64,000 nt of DNA from Hydrococcus rivularis NIES-593 (lineage in GTDB: Bacteria; Cyanobacteriota; Cyanobacteriia; Cyanobacteriales; Microcystaceae). The notes under the pieces are model-generated. The model made no database searches. It was not told where the DNA came from and saw nothing but the letters and a program-made list of their open reading frames with translations. This document shows, piece by piece, positions 17,801-25,904 of the stretch. Within the stretch, counting starts at the first letter, position 1; every line of letters begins with the position of its first letter. The position numbers and the translations under genes were made by a program. The stretch is from the NCBI RefSeq assembly GCF_001904635.1, contig NZ_MRCB01000009.1, positions 1-64,000 of the forward strand, given 5' to 3'.

Positions 17801-20584
17801 GACCCCAACAATCCAGACGAATTTCAGCGATTTTTGAACGCGATCGCACAAAATCAACCTTCTCTGTACGGCATAATTTATTTATGGAGTCTAGATGCAC
17901 TAGACATTCAGTTTCTGACAAAATCTGGCTTAGAAATAGATGTAAGGCGAGGATGCGCTGGTGTCTTGCATTTAATCCAAGCCCTGGTCAAAAGAAGGGA
18001 TAAGGGAACAACGAGACAAGAAGAACTCCCCCCATCTCCCTATCCCCCCGTCTCACCCTCCTCGACGAAGCCCAATAATGCTCCTCGCCTATGGTTGGTG
18101 ACTAAAGGCGCTCAGCCAGTCAAAACCGACGGCGATCTATCTACATCTGGAATCGCTCAGTCTTGCCTGTGGGGTATGGGAAAAGTCATTGCCCTCGAAC
18201 ACCCAGAATTGAATTGCGTGCGAATCGATCTAGATCCGAAATCGACGGAAAATGAAATACAAACTTTGTTTGACGAAATTTGGTCGCCAGATGCAGAAGA
18301 CCAAATCGCCTTTCGAGATGGAAACCGTTATGTAGCTAGGTTAGTTCGCAACCATCTTAACAAGCAGTCCGAAAACCAAGCGATCGCGCCTATTGAAAAT
18401 TCAATCCCCGTTCGATTAGAAATAGAAAATCGAGGAGTACTGGATAATTTGCACTGGCAACCAACAACTCGTCGGCAACCTAGCGTCGGCGAGATTGAAA
18501 TTCAAGTACGCGCTACGGGACTTAATTTTAGAGATGTGTTGAATGCTCTGAGATTGTATCCTGGAGATGCCGGACTTTTGGGACTCGAATGTGTTGGCGA
18601 GGTAGTGGCTATCGGGCAAGGCGTGCGAGATTTCCAGATAGGAGATGCAGTAGTCGCGATCGCGTCTGGTAGCTTTAGTCAGTACGTCACGGTTAACGCT
18701 GCTCTTGCGGTACATAAGCCAGAAAATCTCAGCTTCGAGGAAGCCGTAACGATTCCAGGTGCGTTTTCAACGGCTTACTACAGCTTACATCACCTCGCCA
18801 AAATTTCGGCAGGCGATCGCATTTTGATTCATGCGGCGGCGGGAGGAGTCGGTTTAGCCACCATCCAACTCGCCCAGCAAGCGGGTGCTGAGGTATTTGC
18901 AACTGCTTCTCCCAGCAAGTGGGACTTTCTCCAGTCTCTGGGAGTGAAACATATCATGAACTCTCGGACGCTAGATTTTGCCGAAAAAGTAATGTCTATT
19001 ACTCAAGGCGAGGGAGTAGACATTGTTCTCAATTCTCTGGCAGGAGAATTTATTCCTAAAAGCCTATCGGTTTTAAGTGCCAGAGGTCGCTTTATAGAAA
19101 TCGGCAAAAATGACGTATGGGATGCCAAGCAAGTCGCTCGATTAAAACCCGATATTTCTTATTTCCTTGTCGATCTAGTCCAGGTAACGCAACAACAACC
19201 AGACCTGATTCAATCGATACTGTGTCAATTGATGCAGCAATTTCAAGCAGGCAATCTCAAGCCTTTATTATATAAAGTATTTTCACGCGATCGCGTTGTC
19301 GATGCTTTCCGCTATATGCAGCAGGCAAAGCATATTGGGAAAATTGTCGTTTCTCAAAATTCAGAATTCAGAAATGATAGTGCCTATTTAATTACTGGCG
19401 GGTTGAGTGGAATAGGATTACAAGTTGCTCGCTGGATGGTCGATCGAGGCGCGAGAAACTTGGTTTTAGTGGGACGTAGCGGTGCTTCCCAAGCAGCACG
19501 AAAAACAATTAGCCAACTGGAGAAAGCAGGCGCTAGGGTTGATGTAGTGCAAGCAGACGTATCTAATACAGAAGATGTGGCTCGAATTTTCTCCTCTTCT
19601 CTTCCCTTACGAGGGATTATTCATGCGGCTGGAATTCTCGATGATGGCGTGTTGGTACAGCAAAGTTGGGAGCGTTTTCAACAGGTTATGGCACCCAAAG
19701 TACAAGGTGCTTGGAATCTGCATTTAGCAACTCAAAATTATCCGCTGGATTTCTTTGTTATGTTTTCTTCTGCTGCTTCTGTTGTTGGTTGTGCGGGGCA
19801 AGCCAACTATTGTGCCGCTAATGCATTTTTAGATGCCCTAGCCCATTATCGCCGATCGCTGGGGCTTCCTGGATTGAGTATTAACTGGGGAAGTTGGTCG
19901 AGTGTAGGAATGGCTGCCCGGTTAGCAGAGCGCGATCGCGATCGACTCGCACAACAAGGAATCACTGCAATTCAGCCAGAACAAGGCTTACAAATCCTAG
20001 AAGAATTACTCGCTTGCGATATTACTCAGATTAGCGTATTGCCGATAGATTGGTCGGCGTTTCTCAAACAACTTCCTAATGATGAGGCATTTTCATTTTT
20101 TAAAGAAGTTATGTCTGCCTCTGAGGAGAAAATACAGCAGCGATCCAAGTTTCTGCAACAATTAGAAGCAGCGACGACGAGCGATCGTAATGGTCTTTTA
20201 ATCGATTGTATCCGCTCTCATATCGCAAGAATCCTTGGAATCGAGCCACCAGAGTCTATAGACATCGATCGAGGACTTACCGAATTGGGGATGGATTCCC
20301 TCTCATCTGTAGAACTCAGAAATAAACTGCAAACGAGTTTGCAATGTACTTTGCCTTCTACCTTAATTTTTGATTATCCAACCATAGCCGCGATCGCTGA
20401 TTATTTAGACAAAACAATCCTTTCCCCAACCTCTAGTAAAGTAGAGAGAGAAACTAGAGGCGAAGATCGCAATTCAGCCATAGCAGAAATCCAACGGCTT
20501 TCTGAAGAAGAAGCTGAGGCAATGTTATTCGACGAGCTGAAAAATTTAACCGAGCAACAATGGCTTTGGAATCCCAGAGAATGA
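11816..20584 (+). CDS. Type I polyketide synthase with acyl-AMP ligase loading module
   Basis: A single protein of about 2920 aa. Order: acyl-AMP ligase (20-560; LLLTSGSTGTPKGVMLSD, YGMSETSSG, PKTAIGKIQRK); ACP1 (570-640, GGNS with Ser601); KS (664-1100; TACSTS Cys846, EAHGTGT, NVGHLN); AT (1215-1610; GHSVGEY Ser1327, HAFHS typical of malonyl-CoA); DH (1630-1920; HRIFQQVILPG His1663); structural KR half (1935-2200); ER (2206-2510; HAAAGGVGLATIQLA); KR (2520-2710; LDD, YCAANAF); ACP2 (2797-2865, GMDS Ser2828). All reductive sites look intact, so the expected action is to activate a carboxylic acid, add one malonyl unit and reduce it fully. There is no thioesterase. The acidic helical tail (LSEEEAEAMLFDELKNL) resembles a docking segment. 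The start is a TTG with GAGGAG upstream; a GTG at 11786 is possible. Product unknown. Confidence 0.93.
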   Translation: METKPLAIIHGDSLPEGFNSAIALPEILQRAARETTGITYLQSDETEVFQSYAELLERATCILSGLRALGLKPKDFVILQLSRQQDFLATFWGCLLGGFVPVPIAVAPSYTPDNSKANLVYQAWHLCDCALVVSHRQLIPAIRSFSEKLQIVAVEELQSYKPDNNWHTGDPDELALLLLTSGSTGTPKGVMLSDRNLLASAFGMAKVNRLSQKDITLNWMPLEHVASLVMFHITEVYLGCQQIHVPNELVLQNPLKWLDFCDRYRVTATWAPNFAYGLVNERVEAISEPCWDLSCLRWIGNGAEAVVGKTTRRFLELLAPYGLASTAVSPGYGMSETSSGIVHSHRFSLESTTDDDPFVEVGSPIPGVSLRIVDSENRVVEEGTIGLLQIKGLTVTSGYYKSQERDREIFTEDGWFNTGDLGFVREGRLTITGRQKEVIIINGVNYYNHEIEAVVEAIDGVEVSYTAACAVRRIGDTTDKVAIFFNPSNFLETSLHSLIKKIRKTLVSKIGVYPDYLIPVEREMIPKTAIGKIQRKQLSQRFEAGEFDSILQQINALLESRETSELPRSDLERQIAEIWQKVLGIERVSLHDNFFELGGNSLLLMQVLAKLQERLGRQLSAVELFQYPAIATLAQYLSQEKTEINAAQQGQQRAQHRHKSQNTDIAVIGMSCRFPGAKNVDEFWQNLCDGVESISFFTDEEILASGIDPQLLNNPNYVKASPILEDIELFDAEFFGYSPKEAELIDPQQRLLLECAWESLENAGYNPLTYQGSIALYAGASANTYLLNNVYPNRHQIDENDNLQVVNLGSMAGFQMTVANDKDYLTTRVSYKLNLTGASVNVQTACSTSLVAIHMACQSLLAGECDMALAGGVSVHVPQKVGYLYRDGTILSPDGHCRAFDADAQGTLFGSGAGIVVLKPLEDAIRDRDRIYAVIKGSAINNDGGTKVGYLAPNSDGQAKAIAEAIAISGIDAETISYIEAHGTGTILGDPIEIAALTQAFRTNTQKKGFCAIGSVKTNVGHLNIASGVTGFIKTVLSLYHKKLPASLHFEQPNPQIDFVNSPFYVNTTLKEWKTAGFPRRAGVNSLGIGGTNAHVILEEFRAETIPPAPLIKGGGRREKKVDLPSHLLTLSARSEKALQELVERYKAFLESNPEVYLSDLCFTANTGRSHFEHRLCIVTESVEQLRQQLQAYLIGKEISGLVSGQALSSQRPKLAFLFTGQGSQYVGMGRELYQTQPTFRAALDKCAEIVQPYLEKPLLEVLYPKEAGENFYPPTPQSPFSRRGRILKSPIDETAYTQPALFAIEYALYQLWQSWGISPTAVIGHSVGEYAAACVAGVFSLEDGLKLIAARGRLMQQLPQDGAMVAVFASEARVSAAIAPYPEQIAIAAINGIENIVISGKRKAIETVVASLENEGIQTKPLNVSHAFHSPLMEPILAEFETVAHQITYSPPRIELISNLTGEAIGEEIATPQYWCRHIRQPVRFAQSIETLHRLGYQTFVEIGANPTLLGMARTVLENSKSAVLPEAVPGTCGGFAKIHNPKSYLWLPSLRPGDSNWQQLLESLAQLCVRGVSVDWFGFERDYSHYRIALPTYPFQRKRYWLEANPKIIQNPIPPTSLFKGESKIQNQYHPLLGRRLRSPLKEIIFESQLAPDKPAFLKDHRIFQQVILPGTAYLEMALAAGIAGLKSTKLVLENVTIQQALMLPEEECQTVQLILSQEDTGTSFEIYSLISEDEESWKLHCSGRIVVREENTEPQQIDLARLRGQFASELSVNTHYDRCRELAIDYGESFQAIARLWKQDGEALGWIRIPETLASEVSIYQFHPVLLDACFQVIFAALPEALKSETYLPVGLERLSLYRHPGQTLWSHVCLRPLNSANPETIIADLRLFDDIGNLVAQIDGLSSKRASREALLGITEKSWHDWLYQIEWRSQQRDREMGRWGDEESRSWLIFADKGGLAKQLAELLEAKQHACTLVFPGEEYKQQSSEQFQIDPNNPDEFQRFLNAIAQNQPSLYGIIYLWSLDALDIQFLTKSGLEIDVRRGCAGVLHLIQALVKRRDKGTTRQEELPPSPYPPVSPSSTKPNNAPRLWLVTKGAQPVKTDGDLSTSGIAQSCLWGMGKVIALEHPELNCVRIDLDPKSTENEIQTLFDEIWSPDAEDQIAFRDGNRYVARLVRNHLNKQSENQAIAPIENSIPVRLEIENRGVLDNLHWQPTTRRQPSVGEIEIQVRATGLNFRDVLNALRLYPGDAGLLGLECVGEVVAIGQGVRDFQIGDAVVAIASGSFSQYVTVNAALAVHKPENLSFEEAVTIPGAFSTAYYSLHHLAKISAGDRILIHAAAGGVGLATIQLAQQAGAEVFATASPSKWDFLQSLGVKHIMNSRTLDFAEKVMSITQGEGVDIVLNSLAGEFIPKSLSVLSARGRFIEIGKNDVWDAKQVARLKPDISYFLVDLVQVTQQQPDLIQSILCQLMQQFQAGNLKPLLYKVFSRDRVVDAFRYMQQAKHIGKIVVSQNSEFRNDSAYLITGGLSGIGLQVARWMVDRGARNLVLVGRSGASQAARKTISQLEKAGARVDVVQADVSNTEDVARIFSSSLPLRGIIHAAGILDDGVLVQQSWERFQQVMAPKVQGAWNLHLATQNYPLDFFVMFSSAASVVGCAGQANYCAANAFLDALAHYRRSLGLPGLSINWGSWSSVGMAARLAERDRDRLAQQGITAIQPEQGLQILEELLACDITQISVLPIDWSAFLKQLPNDEAFSFFKEVMSASEEKIQQRSKFLQQLEAATTSDRNGLLIDCIRSHIARILGIEPPESIDIDRGLTELGMDSLSSVELRNKLQTSLQCTLPSTLIFDYPTIAAIADYLDKTILSPTSSKVERETRGEDRNSAIAEIQRLSEEEAEAMLFDELKNLTEQQWLWNPRE
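15128..15170. repeat. Intergenic-type repeat within PKS frame (KS-AT linker)
   Basis: A C-rich then G-rich inverted repeat (CCCCCCTTATTAAGGGGGG) is read in frame as PPAPLIKGGG. This hairpin is typical of spacers in cyanobacterial genomes, not of coding sequence. It sits exactly between the KS and the AT linker. Confidence 0.55.
15628..15692. repeat. Intergenic-type repeat within PKS AT domain
   Basis: A run of CCCCCCAACCCCCC followed by CTTCTCAAGGCGAGGG and AAAATCCCCAATC is translated as YPPTPQSPFSRRGRILKSP. It interrupts the AT between its LFTGQGSQ and GHSVGEY motifs, where homologues have a short surface loop. Confidence 0.5.
16636..16705. repeat. Intergenic-type repeat within PKS frame (AT-DH linker)
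   Basis: AATCCAAAA units flank a CCTCCCTTTTTAAGGGGG inverted repeat. They are read in frame as a Pro/Ile/Asn-rich linker between the post-AT region and the DH domain. The composition matches dispersed cyanobacterial spacer repeats. Confidence 0.5.
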
Positions 20585-20622
20585 GTAATTTTCGGAACTT
20601 TTACTAAGTTGTGTCCAAAAAT

Positions 20623-20675
20623 GTCATCGTCGCGATAACGAAGGCTCTCGGATCTTCGCTATCGCTCAGAATGAC
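20623..20675. repeat. Hairpin-forming dispersed repeat after PKS
   Basis: Nested inverted repeats: GTCAT...ATGAC on the outside, and CGATAACGAAG / CTTCGCTATCG (one mismatch) around a 10-base loop. It lies 38 bases past the PKS stop. There is no T-run, so it looks more like a dispersed palindromic repeat than a rho-independent terminator. Confidence 0.5.
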
Positions 20676-20705
20676 AGCTATTATCTTTGAGTGCAACTTG
20701 GTATT

Positions 20706-20820
20706 CTACCAATTTTCAGGTTTTCGCGATCGACATTCTTCTCTCCTCTCCCAAATTGGGAGAGGGATTGGGGGTGAGGGCAATCGACCATCTGTGTCAT
20801 TAATGAATGAAAAATGGTAT
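20706..20820 (+). mobile_element. 115-bp MITE-like repeat, copy 2
   Basis: Same length and layout as the copy at 3187: CTACCAATTTTCA at the left (one end base changed), the inner CCTCTCCCAAATTGGGAGAGG palindrome, and TGAAAAATGGTAT at the right. It shares the variant CAATCGACCATCT with copy 4. It lies between the PKS and the HAD gene. Confidence 0.75.
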
Positions 20821-20881
20821 TATCTGGGGCGATCGCGCCGAGATGAGACGATAGACTTATAGATGGAATCAGGAAAAAGTC

Positions 20882-21628
20882 GTGGTAACTATTCACTGTA
20901 AAAATCGTGAATTTTCTGATATTAAAGCGATTTTGTTCGATAAAGATGGCACGCTAGAAGATTCGCAATCTTTCTTACGAGAGCTAGCATATAAGCGGGC
21001 ACGCCTGATAGACGCTCAGATTCCGGGAATTAGCGATCCCTTACTGATGGCGTTTGGCATACAAAACAATACCCTCGATCCGACGGGATTAATGGCAGTA
21101 GGCAGTCGCCAAGAAAACGAAATTGCAGCGGCAGCATATATTGCAGAGACGGGGCGCAGTTGGTTTGAATCGCTAGCGATCGCGCGTAATGCTTTTACCG
21201 AAGCAGACAAGTATCTCCCAGACAGATCGCAGACTTCTCCTCTATTTGCTGGCAGCCTAGAAGTCTTAAAATTCCTCTCAGAAGCCGGGTTAAAGCTGGG
21301 TATCCTATCGGCTGACTCTATGGCAGGCATACAATCGTTTGTCACTCGCCATCACTTATCAAGCTATATCCAGCTGATGATGGGTGCCGATTGTGGACTG
21401 AGTAAGCCCGATCCGGCTTTGCTTATGAAAGCTTGTCATGCCTTGGGAGTCGAACCGAACGCAACCTTGATGGTGGGGGATTCTCAGGGAGATATCGAGA
21501 TGGCAAAAGCAGCCGGGGCAGCAGGCGCGATCGGCATTTGCTGGGGAAACCCCGAAGCCGCTCATTTAGAAACGGCAGATGTAGCGATCGCGCGACTCGA
21601 TGACATCACAATAATTCGTAATTCGTAA
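20882..21628 (+). CDS. HAD-family phosphatase (phosphoglycolate phosphatase-like)
   Basis: Haloacid-dehalogenase superfamily hydrolase, cytosolic, with a helical cap. Motif I is FDKDGT near residues 19-24, motif II is the Ser of ILSADS, motif III the Lys of SKPDP, and motif IV is VGDSQGD. All acid residues needed for phosphate-ester hydrolysis are present. Substrate specificity cannot be read from the sequence; phosphoglycolate-like or other small phosphates are possible. The GTG start at 20882 is the first suitable codon. The gene lies between two direct copies of the 115-bp repeat. Confidence 0.85.
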   Translation: MVTIHCKNREFSDIKAILFDKDGTLEDSQSFLRELAYKRARLIDAQIPGISDPLLMAFGIQNNTLDPTGLMAVGSRQENEIAAAAYIAETGRSWFESLAIARNAFTEADKYLPDRSQTSPLFAGSLEVLKFLSEAGLKLGILSADSMAGIQSFVTRHHLSSYIQLMMGADCGLSKPDPALLMKACHALGVEPNATLMVGDSQGDIEMAKAAGAAGAIGICWGNPEAAHLETADVAIARLDDITIIRNS

Positions 21629-21671
21629 TTATTTGGTCATTACATTAGTCATTGGGAATTAGTTAGTGGTT

Positions 21672-21786
21672 ATACCAATTTTCAGGTTTTCGCGATCGAC
21701 ATTCTTCTCCCCTCTCCCAAATTGGGGGAGGGGTTGGGGGTGAGGGCGATCGACTATCTGTGTCATTAATGAATGAAAAATGATAT
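21672..21786 (+). mobile_element. 115-bp MITE-like repeat, copy 3
   Basis: Left end ATACCAATTTTCA, right end TGAAAAATGATAT (one change in the inverted repeat), with the same palindromic core. It is in direct orientation with copy 2, leaving the HAD gene between them. Confidence 0.75.
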
Positions 21787-21855
21787 TAGTAGTTAGTAGC
21801 TTCCCCTGCCTCCAGAAGCTTCCCCTGCTCCCAGTCTCAGAAGTCTCCCGCTGCT

Positions 21856-24108
21856 CTAATCTTTAGAAAGTCGCCCATTAGAGAGAGGCATGGCTCCGGA
21901 ACCATCGTAGTTTGTTGCCTTTGCAGCGTCGAATAATTTAGCGAGCCATTTAGTTGCTGCTTTGGCAGGAACGGGCGGGGAAAACAAATATCCCTGAACG
22001 TATTCGCAACCGAGTTGGCGTAGTTGCATCAGTTGTTCTTTTGTTTCCACGCCTTCAGCGATCGCGGCTAGCTTGAGATTGTGTGCTAAAGCGACGATTG
22101 ATTCGGTAATTTTCAGGCTCTCGGTATTGTCGCCAAGTCCTTTGACAAACGAGCGATCGATCTTGAGATAGTTAACTGGAAAGCGATGTAAATAACTTAA
22201 AGAGGAATAACCCGTCCCGAAATCGTCGATACTCAACTGAATGCCTCTCACTCTCAGCTGCGAAAGAATACCGATCAGGTTTTCAACATCATCCATGAGC
22301 ATGCTTTCGGTTAACTCTAGCTGCAAATTTCCCCCTTCTAAACCCGTTTGCATGAGAATTTTGTCGATTTTTCGCAAGAAATCTGTATCTCTGAATTGCT
22401 TTGCCGAGAGATTGACGCTAACTTTCAGGGGAAATGTGAAGGAGAATTGCTCTTGCCAGCGCTTGATTTGCTGACATACCGAGCCAAGAATCCACTCGCC
22501 AATCGGTACGATCGCCCCGGTTTCTTCGGCTAAGGGAATAAATTCGGCTGGAGAGACAAAACCGCGCGTCGGATGCTGCCAGCGAATCAGGGCTTCAAAA
22601 CCAGCAATCTTACCCATTTGGGTTGAGACGATCGGTTGATAATAGACTTGAAACTCATTTCGCTCTAAGGCTTGGCGCATATCGTTTTCGAGCTGGAGTT
22701 GGGCAAGTGCTTGAGCGTACATTTCCTTATCGAATACTTCATAGCACGACTTGCCTTTGGCTTTAGCTCGATACATGGCAATATCAGCATCTCGCAGCAG
22801 ATCGGAAGCTTGATGGTAGTTGGACGAACTCAAGGCAATCCCGATGCTGGCACTGGTGAAAACTTCTCGCCCGTCGAGATTGAGAGGCTCTTTCAGCTTG
22901 GCGGAGATGCGTTCGGCAATGCGGATAGCATCGTTGATATCCTCAATCGCGTCGAGGAGAATGACAAACTCGTCGCCACCCAAGCGAGCGATCGTATCTG
23001 TAGTGCGTACTAGGGTTTCTAACCGCTGTGCCGTCGAGATAATCAGTTGGTCGCCTACTTGATGACCGAGACTGTCATTGATGATTTTGAAGCGATCGAG
23101 ATCGATAAAGAGAACGGCAAAGAGATAACCTGAGTGTCGTTTAGCGCGTTGCAGCGCACTTTCGACTCGCTCCATAAACAAGGTACGATTGGATAACCCC
23201 GTGAGGGCATCGTGAAGCGCTTCGTAGAGTAACCGTTCCTGAGCGAGTTTTTCCTGGGTAATGTCGCGAATAATGCCGTCTGTACGGATGGGCAAGCCGT
23301 TAGCATCGTAAAGAACGCGGTGACGACTGCTGAGCCACCGCACTTCTCCATCCGGTCGCAGAATTCTATATTCGACGCTCATGTTGCCCAATTCCAGCAA
23401 CATCTGGGGGATTTGTGCTATTCTTTCGCGATCGTCGGGATGCACGACCTTCAGCCAAAGATCGATATTCTCGAAGAACTCAGAAACCGAACGCCCATAA
23501 ACCTTTTCGGCAGCCGGATTGAGATAAAGCAGCTTGGGAGGATTGGGTTCGACAGACCAAACAACTTCTTCAAGGGAGTTGAGGATACTTTCCAATCGTT
23601 CTTCGCTTTCTTGTAATAATTGCTGTGCCTGTTTGCGATCGGCAATTTCTCGTTGCAAGGCTTCATTGACTTTTCGCAAGGCTTCGTTTTGCTCGATCGC
23701 CTGCCGATCTTGAAAATAACTGCGGATGGCTTCCCTGACGGTTAAGCTGAGGTCGGTTTCGTCCCAAGGTTTGGAGATGTAGCGGTAGAGATCGGCATGG
23801 TTAACGGCATCGATGACTTCTTCAAAACTGGCTTGTCCGGTTAGGAGGATTTTTCGGGTTTTGGGATAGCGGGCGTGAATTTCGATCAGCAGTTTCTCCC
23901 CGCTCATCTGTGGCATGATCCGATCGCAGATAATCAGCGGGATAGGTATCTGTTCTTTTTCTAGTTCGGCAAAGATTTCTAGGGCTTCGCTGGCACTTTG
24001 AGCTAAAAGAATTTCATGTTCGTTGCCTAGGAAACTGGTAAGCTGATCGCGCAGAGCGATCAGCACGAATTTTTCATCATCAACGCAGACGATCGCCCCT
24101 TTACTCAT
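21856..24108 (-). CDS. Response regulator with PAS, GGDEF and EAL domains
   Basis: Cyclic-di-GMP turnover protein, 750 aa. An N-terminal receiver (residues 4-125; DDE acidic pocket, phospho-Asp in ICDRIMP, KPWDE) is followed by a coiled linker and a PAS domain (about 165-290). The GGDEF cyclase domain (about 300-460) has an intact GGDEF motif, and the EAL domain (about 480-720) has an intact FEALIRW, ELTES and DDFGTGYSSLSYL. Both catalytic signatures are preserved, so either activity is possible. It is the last gene of a four-gene minus-strand operon; its ATG overlaps the stop of the preceding receiver gene by 8 bases, implying coupled translation. Confidence 0.93.
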   Translation of the reverse strand: MSKGAIVCVDDEKFVLIALRDQLTSFLGNEHEILLAQSASEALEIFAELEKEQIPIPLIICDRIMPQMSGEKLLIEIHARYPKTRKILLTGQASFEEVIDAVNHADLYRYISKPWDETDLSLTVREAIRSYFQDRQAIEQNEALRKVNEALQREIADRKQAQQLLQESEERLESILNSLEEVVWSVEPNPPKLLYLNPAAEKVYGRSVSEFFENIDLWLKVVHPDDRERIAQIPQMLLELGNMSVEYRILRPDGEVRWLSSRHRVLYDANGLPIRTDGIIRDITQEKLAQERLLYEALHDALTGLSNRTLFMERVESALQRAKRHSGYLFAVLFIDLDRFKIINDSLGHQVGDQLIISTAQRLETLVRTTDTIARLGGDEFVILLDAIEDINDAIRIAERISAKLKEPLNLDGREVFTSASIGIALSSSNYHQASDLLRDADIAMYRAKAKGKSCYEVFDKEMYAQALAQLQLENDMRQALERNEFQVYYQPIVSTQMGKIAGFEALIRWQHPTRGFVSPAEFIPLAEETGAIVPIGEWILGSVCQQIKRWQEQFSFTFPLKVSVNLSAKQFRDTDFLRKIDKILMQTGLEGGNLQLELTESMLMDDVENLIGILSQLRVRGIQLSIDDFGTGYSSLSYLHRFPVNYLKIDRSFVKGLGDNTESLKITESIVALAHNLKLAAIAEGVETKEQLMQLRQLGCEYVQGYLFSPPVPAKAATKWLAKLFDAAKATNYDGSGAMPLSNGRLSKD

Positions 24109-24502
24109 TAAATTTCTCCAAGCCGGATTTAATGATATTAATCAGCGTTTCCTCGTCCCACGGTTTGGGAATGTAAGCATGCAGGTTGGCATGTACCTTA
24201 GCTCGTTCGATCGCGGCTTCGTCCGCCTGTCCGCTCAACAAAACCGTAACGATGTCGGGAAAGCGCTTGTGAACCTCGATTAAAAACTCATCGCCTCTAA
24301 TTCCAGGCATGAGCCAATCGGAGACGATAATCAGAATTTTGATCCCCTCTCCAGATAATTCTTCAATAACTTCCCAAGCTTCCTCTACGCTCTCGGCAAA
24401 CTCGTATCGATAGCGATCGCCAAAGTGCTTACTAATCTGATCTCGCAAGCTTAGCAAGATAATTCGTTCGTCATCGACACATAAAATTGCTAGGTTAGTC
24501 AT
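24101..24502 (-). CDS. Stand-alone response regulator receiver
   Basis: A single CheY-like receiver of about 133 aa. It has the acidic pair CVDDE, a phospho-Asp in VSDWLMPG and the lysine in PKPWDE. The ATG at 24502 starts MTNLAILCVDDE; an upstream extension to 24607 would overlap the preceding kinase gene and add non-conserved sequence. It resembles the receiver of the next gene (shared CVDDE..., LRDQ, KPWDE), suggesting tandem duplication. Having no output domain, it probably passes phosphate or acts by protein contact within this operon. Confidence 0.88.
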   Translation of the reverse strand: MTNLAILCVDDERIILLSLRDQISKHFGDRYRYEFAESVEEAWEVIEELSGEGIKILIIVSDWLMPGIRGDEFLIEVHKRFPDIVTVLLSGQADEAAIERAKVHANLHAYIPKPWDEETLINIIKSGLEKFNE

Positions 24503-24545
24503 CTGTCCCTTGTTATTGGTCGTTGGTGACTGGTAAGCGAGAAAT

Positions 24546-25904
24546 TTACTGCGATCGCACAATAGGAAGCCACACGCTAAATTTAGTATTCCCAGGTTGG
24601 CTGGCAACTTTTATCGTTCCTTGATGTTTATCGATAATCTTACGAACGATATTTAATCCCAATCCGCTTCCTTCACCCATTGGTTTGGTGGTAAAGAACG
24701 GCTCAAAGATTTGGTCTTGAATTTCTGGGGGAATGCCGCAACCCGAATCGGTTATCTCGACAACGATTTGACCGGCTTGCTCGAAGACGGCAATCCCCAA
24801 ATGACCTTGGTAGTTCATAGCTTGTAGCGCATTGCCGATTAAATTCGACCAAACTTGGGTCAATTCGTCGGGATAGCAAAGAATCGACGGAACCGAACCA
24901 TACTCTTTAGTGAGTGCAACGCCTCGTTCGATCTGGTTTTGATAAATTGTCAGCACCGTCTCGATGCTATCGATGACTGAAGCCATGACCATTTCGCCCG
25001 TCGAGCTTTGACGAGCAAAATTTTTGAGGGCAAAAACAATTCTGGAAGCGCGATCGACTGCTAGTTTAATATTCCGGCTATTGTTTTGCACGATAGCGAA
25101 GTTATAGGCGGTTTCGACGATAGAAACCGGATCGGGCGCTTGTAGAAGCGGCATCATAAAGTCCAAATCGGAAGCGATACCCATTTGAGAGAGAAAAGCG
25201 GCTAGAGTCTCGGCATTGTCGATCTCCTTAGCAGCCAGATTTGCCACGATCGCTCGTTTGAGTTGTCGTTCTTCGCGAAAAGACAGCAAAGGTTTGGCGC
25301 TTTGGGCAAAGGCGACGAGAGAAAAAAAGGCGATCGCTTGTTCTGCGGTCAGTTTTGTCAGGAGTTTGGGAAGTTTTTGCATCAATCGCTCTAGGGCAGT
25401 GGAAATGTTGCCAATCGAGGCACCAATGGCTCCTAGCGGCGTATTGATTTCATGGGCAATCCCGGCGACTAAGTGACCCAAAGCCGCCATTTTTTCTTCC
25501 TGCGCGAGTTTGAGTTGGGTTTTGCGCAATTGGAGGTGAACGCGAATGCGGGCGAGGGCTTCTTCGTGGACGATGGGTTTGGTAATATAATCTACCCCAC
25601 CAACTTCCAAACCCTTGACTTTATCTACCACATCTGATAAAGCCGACATGAAGATGACTGGAATATCCTGAGTTTTGGGATTGGCTTTCAGGCGACGGCA
25701 GATTTCCAACCCGTCAATTCCCGGCATCATCACGTCTAACAAAATCAAGTCGGGGGCAATTTCATCGATCTTTGCCAGCGCACTTTCTCCATTTTTGGCA
25801 ACCGCCACTCTAAAGCCAGATTGACTCAATAGCTCGACCAACACTTTAATGTTGGTTGGGATATCGTCAACAATGAGAATAGAATCTTGCCGAACGGGTT
25901 TCAT
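24546..25904 (-). CDS. Receiver-histidine kinase
   Basis: A 452-aa protein with an N-terminal receiver (about 8-125; LLDVMMPG phospho-Asp, ITKP lysine). A histidine kinase core follows: H-box [13 protein letters not shown]-box [10 protein letters not shown]1 DSGCGIP, F-box FEPFFTT and G2 GSGLGLNIV. There is no membrane segment, so the kinase is cytosolic. Its ATG overlaps the stop of the upstream hybrid kinase by four bases. It probably receives phosphate from that sensor, then phosphorylates the receivers encoded downstream. Confidence 0.93.
   Translation of the reverse strand: MKPVRQDSILIVDDIPTNIKVLVELLSQSGFRVAVAKNGESALAKIDEIAPDLILLDVMMPGIDGLEICRRLKANPKTQDIPVIFMSALSDVVDKVKGLEVGGVDYITKPIVHEEALARIRVHLQLRKTQLKLAQEEKMAALGHLVAGIAHEINTPLGAIGASIGNISTALERLMQKLPKLLTKLTAEQAIAFFSLVAFAQSAKPLLSFREERQLKRAIVANLAAKEIDNAETLAAFLSQMGIASDLDFMMPLLQAPDPVSIVETAYNFAIVQNNSRNIKLAVDRASRIVFALKNFARQSSTGEMVMASVIDSIETVLTIYQNQIERGVALTKEYGSVPSILCYPDELTQVWSNLIGNALQAMNYQGHLGIAVFEQAGQIVVEITDSGCGIPPEIQDQIFEPFFTTKPMGEGSGLGLNIVRKIIDKHQGTIKVASQPGNTKFSVWLPIVRSQ

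Noticed and set aside
11816-20584. Olefin synthase (Ols) or heterocyst-glycolipid PKS
   Set aside because: Olefin synthase ends with sulfotransferase and thioesterase domains and has no ER; this protein has a full DH-ER-KR set and ends at an ACP. Heterocyst genes are not seen here.
20623-20675. Rho-independent terminator after the PKS
   Set aside because: The hairpin is strong but there is no T-run after it, and the structure matches a dispersed palindromic repeat better.
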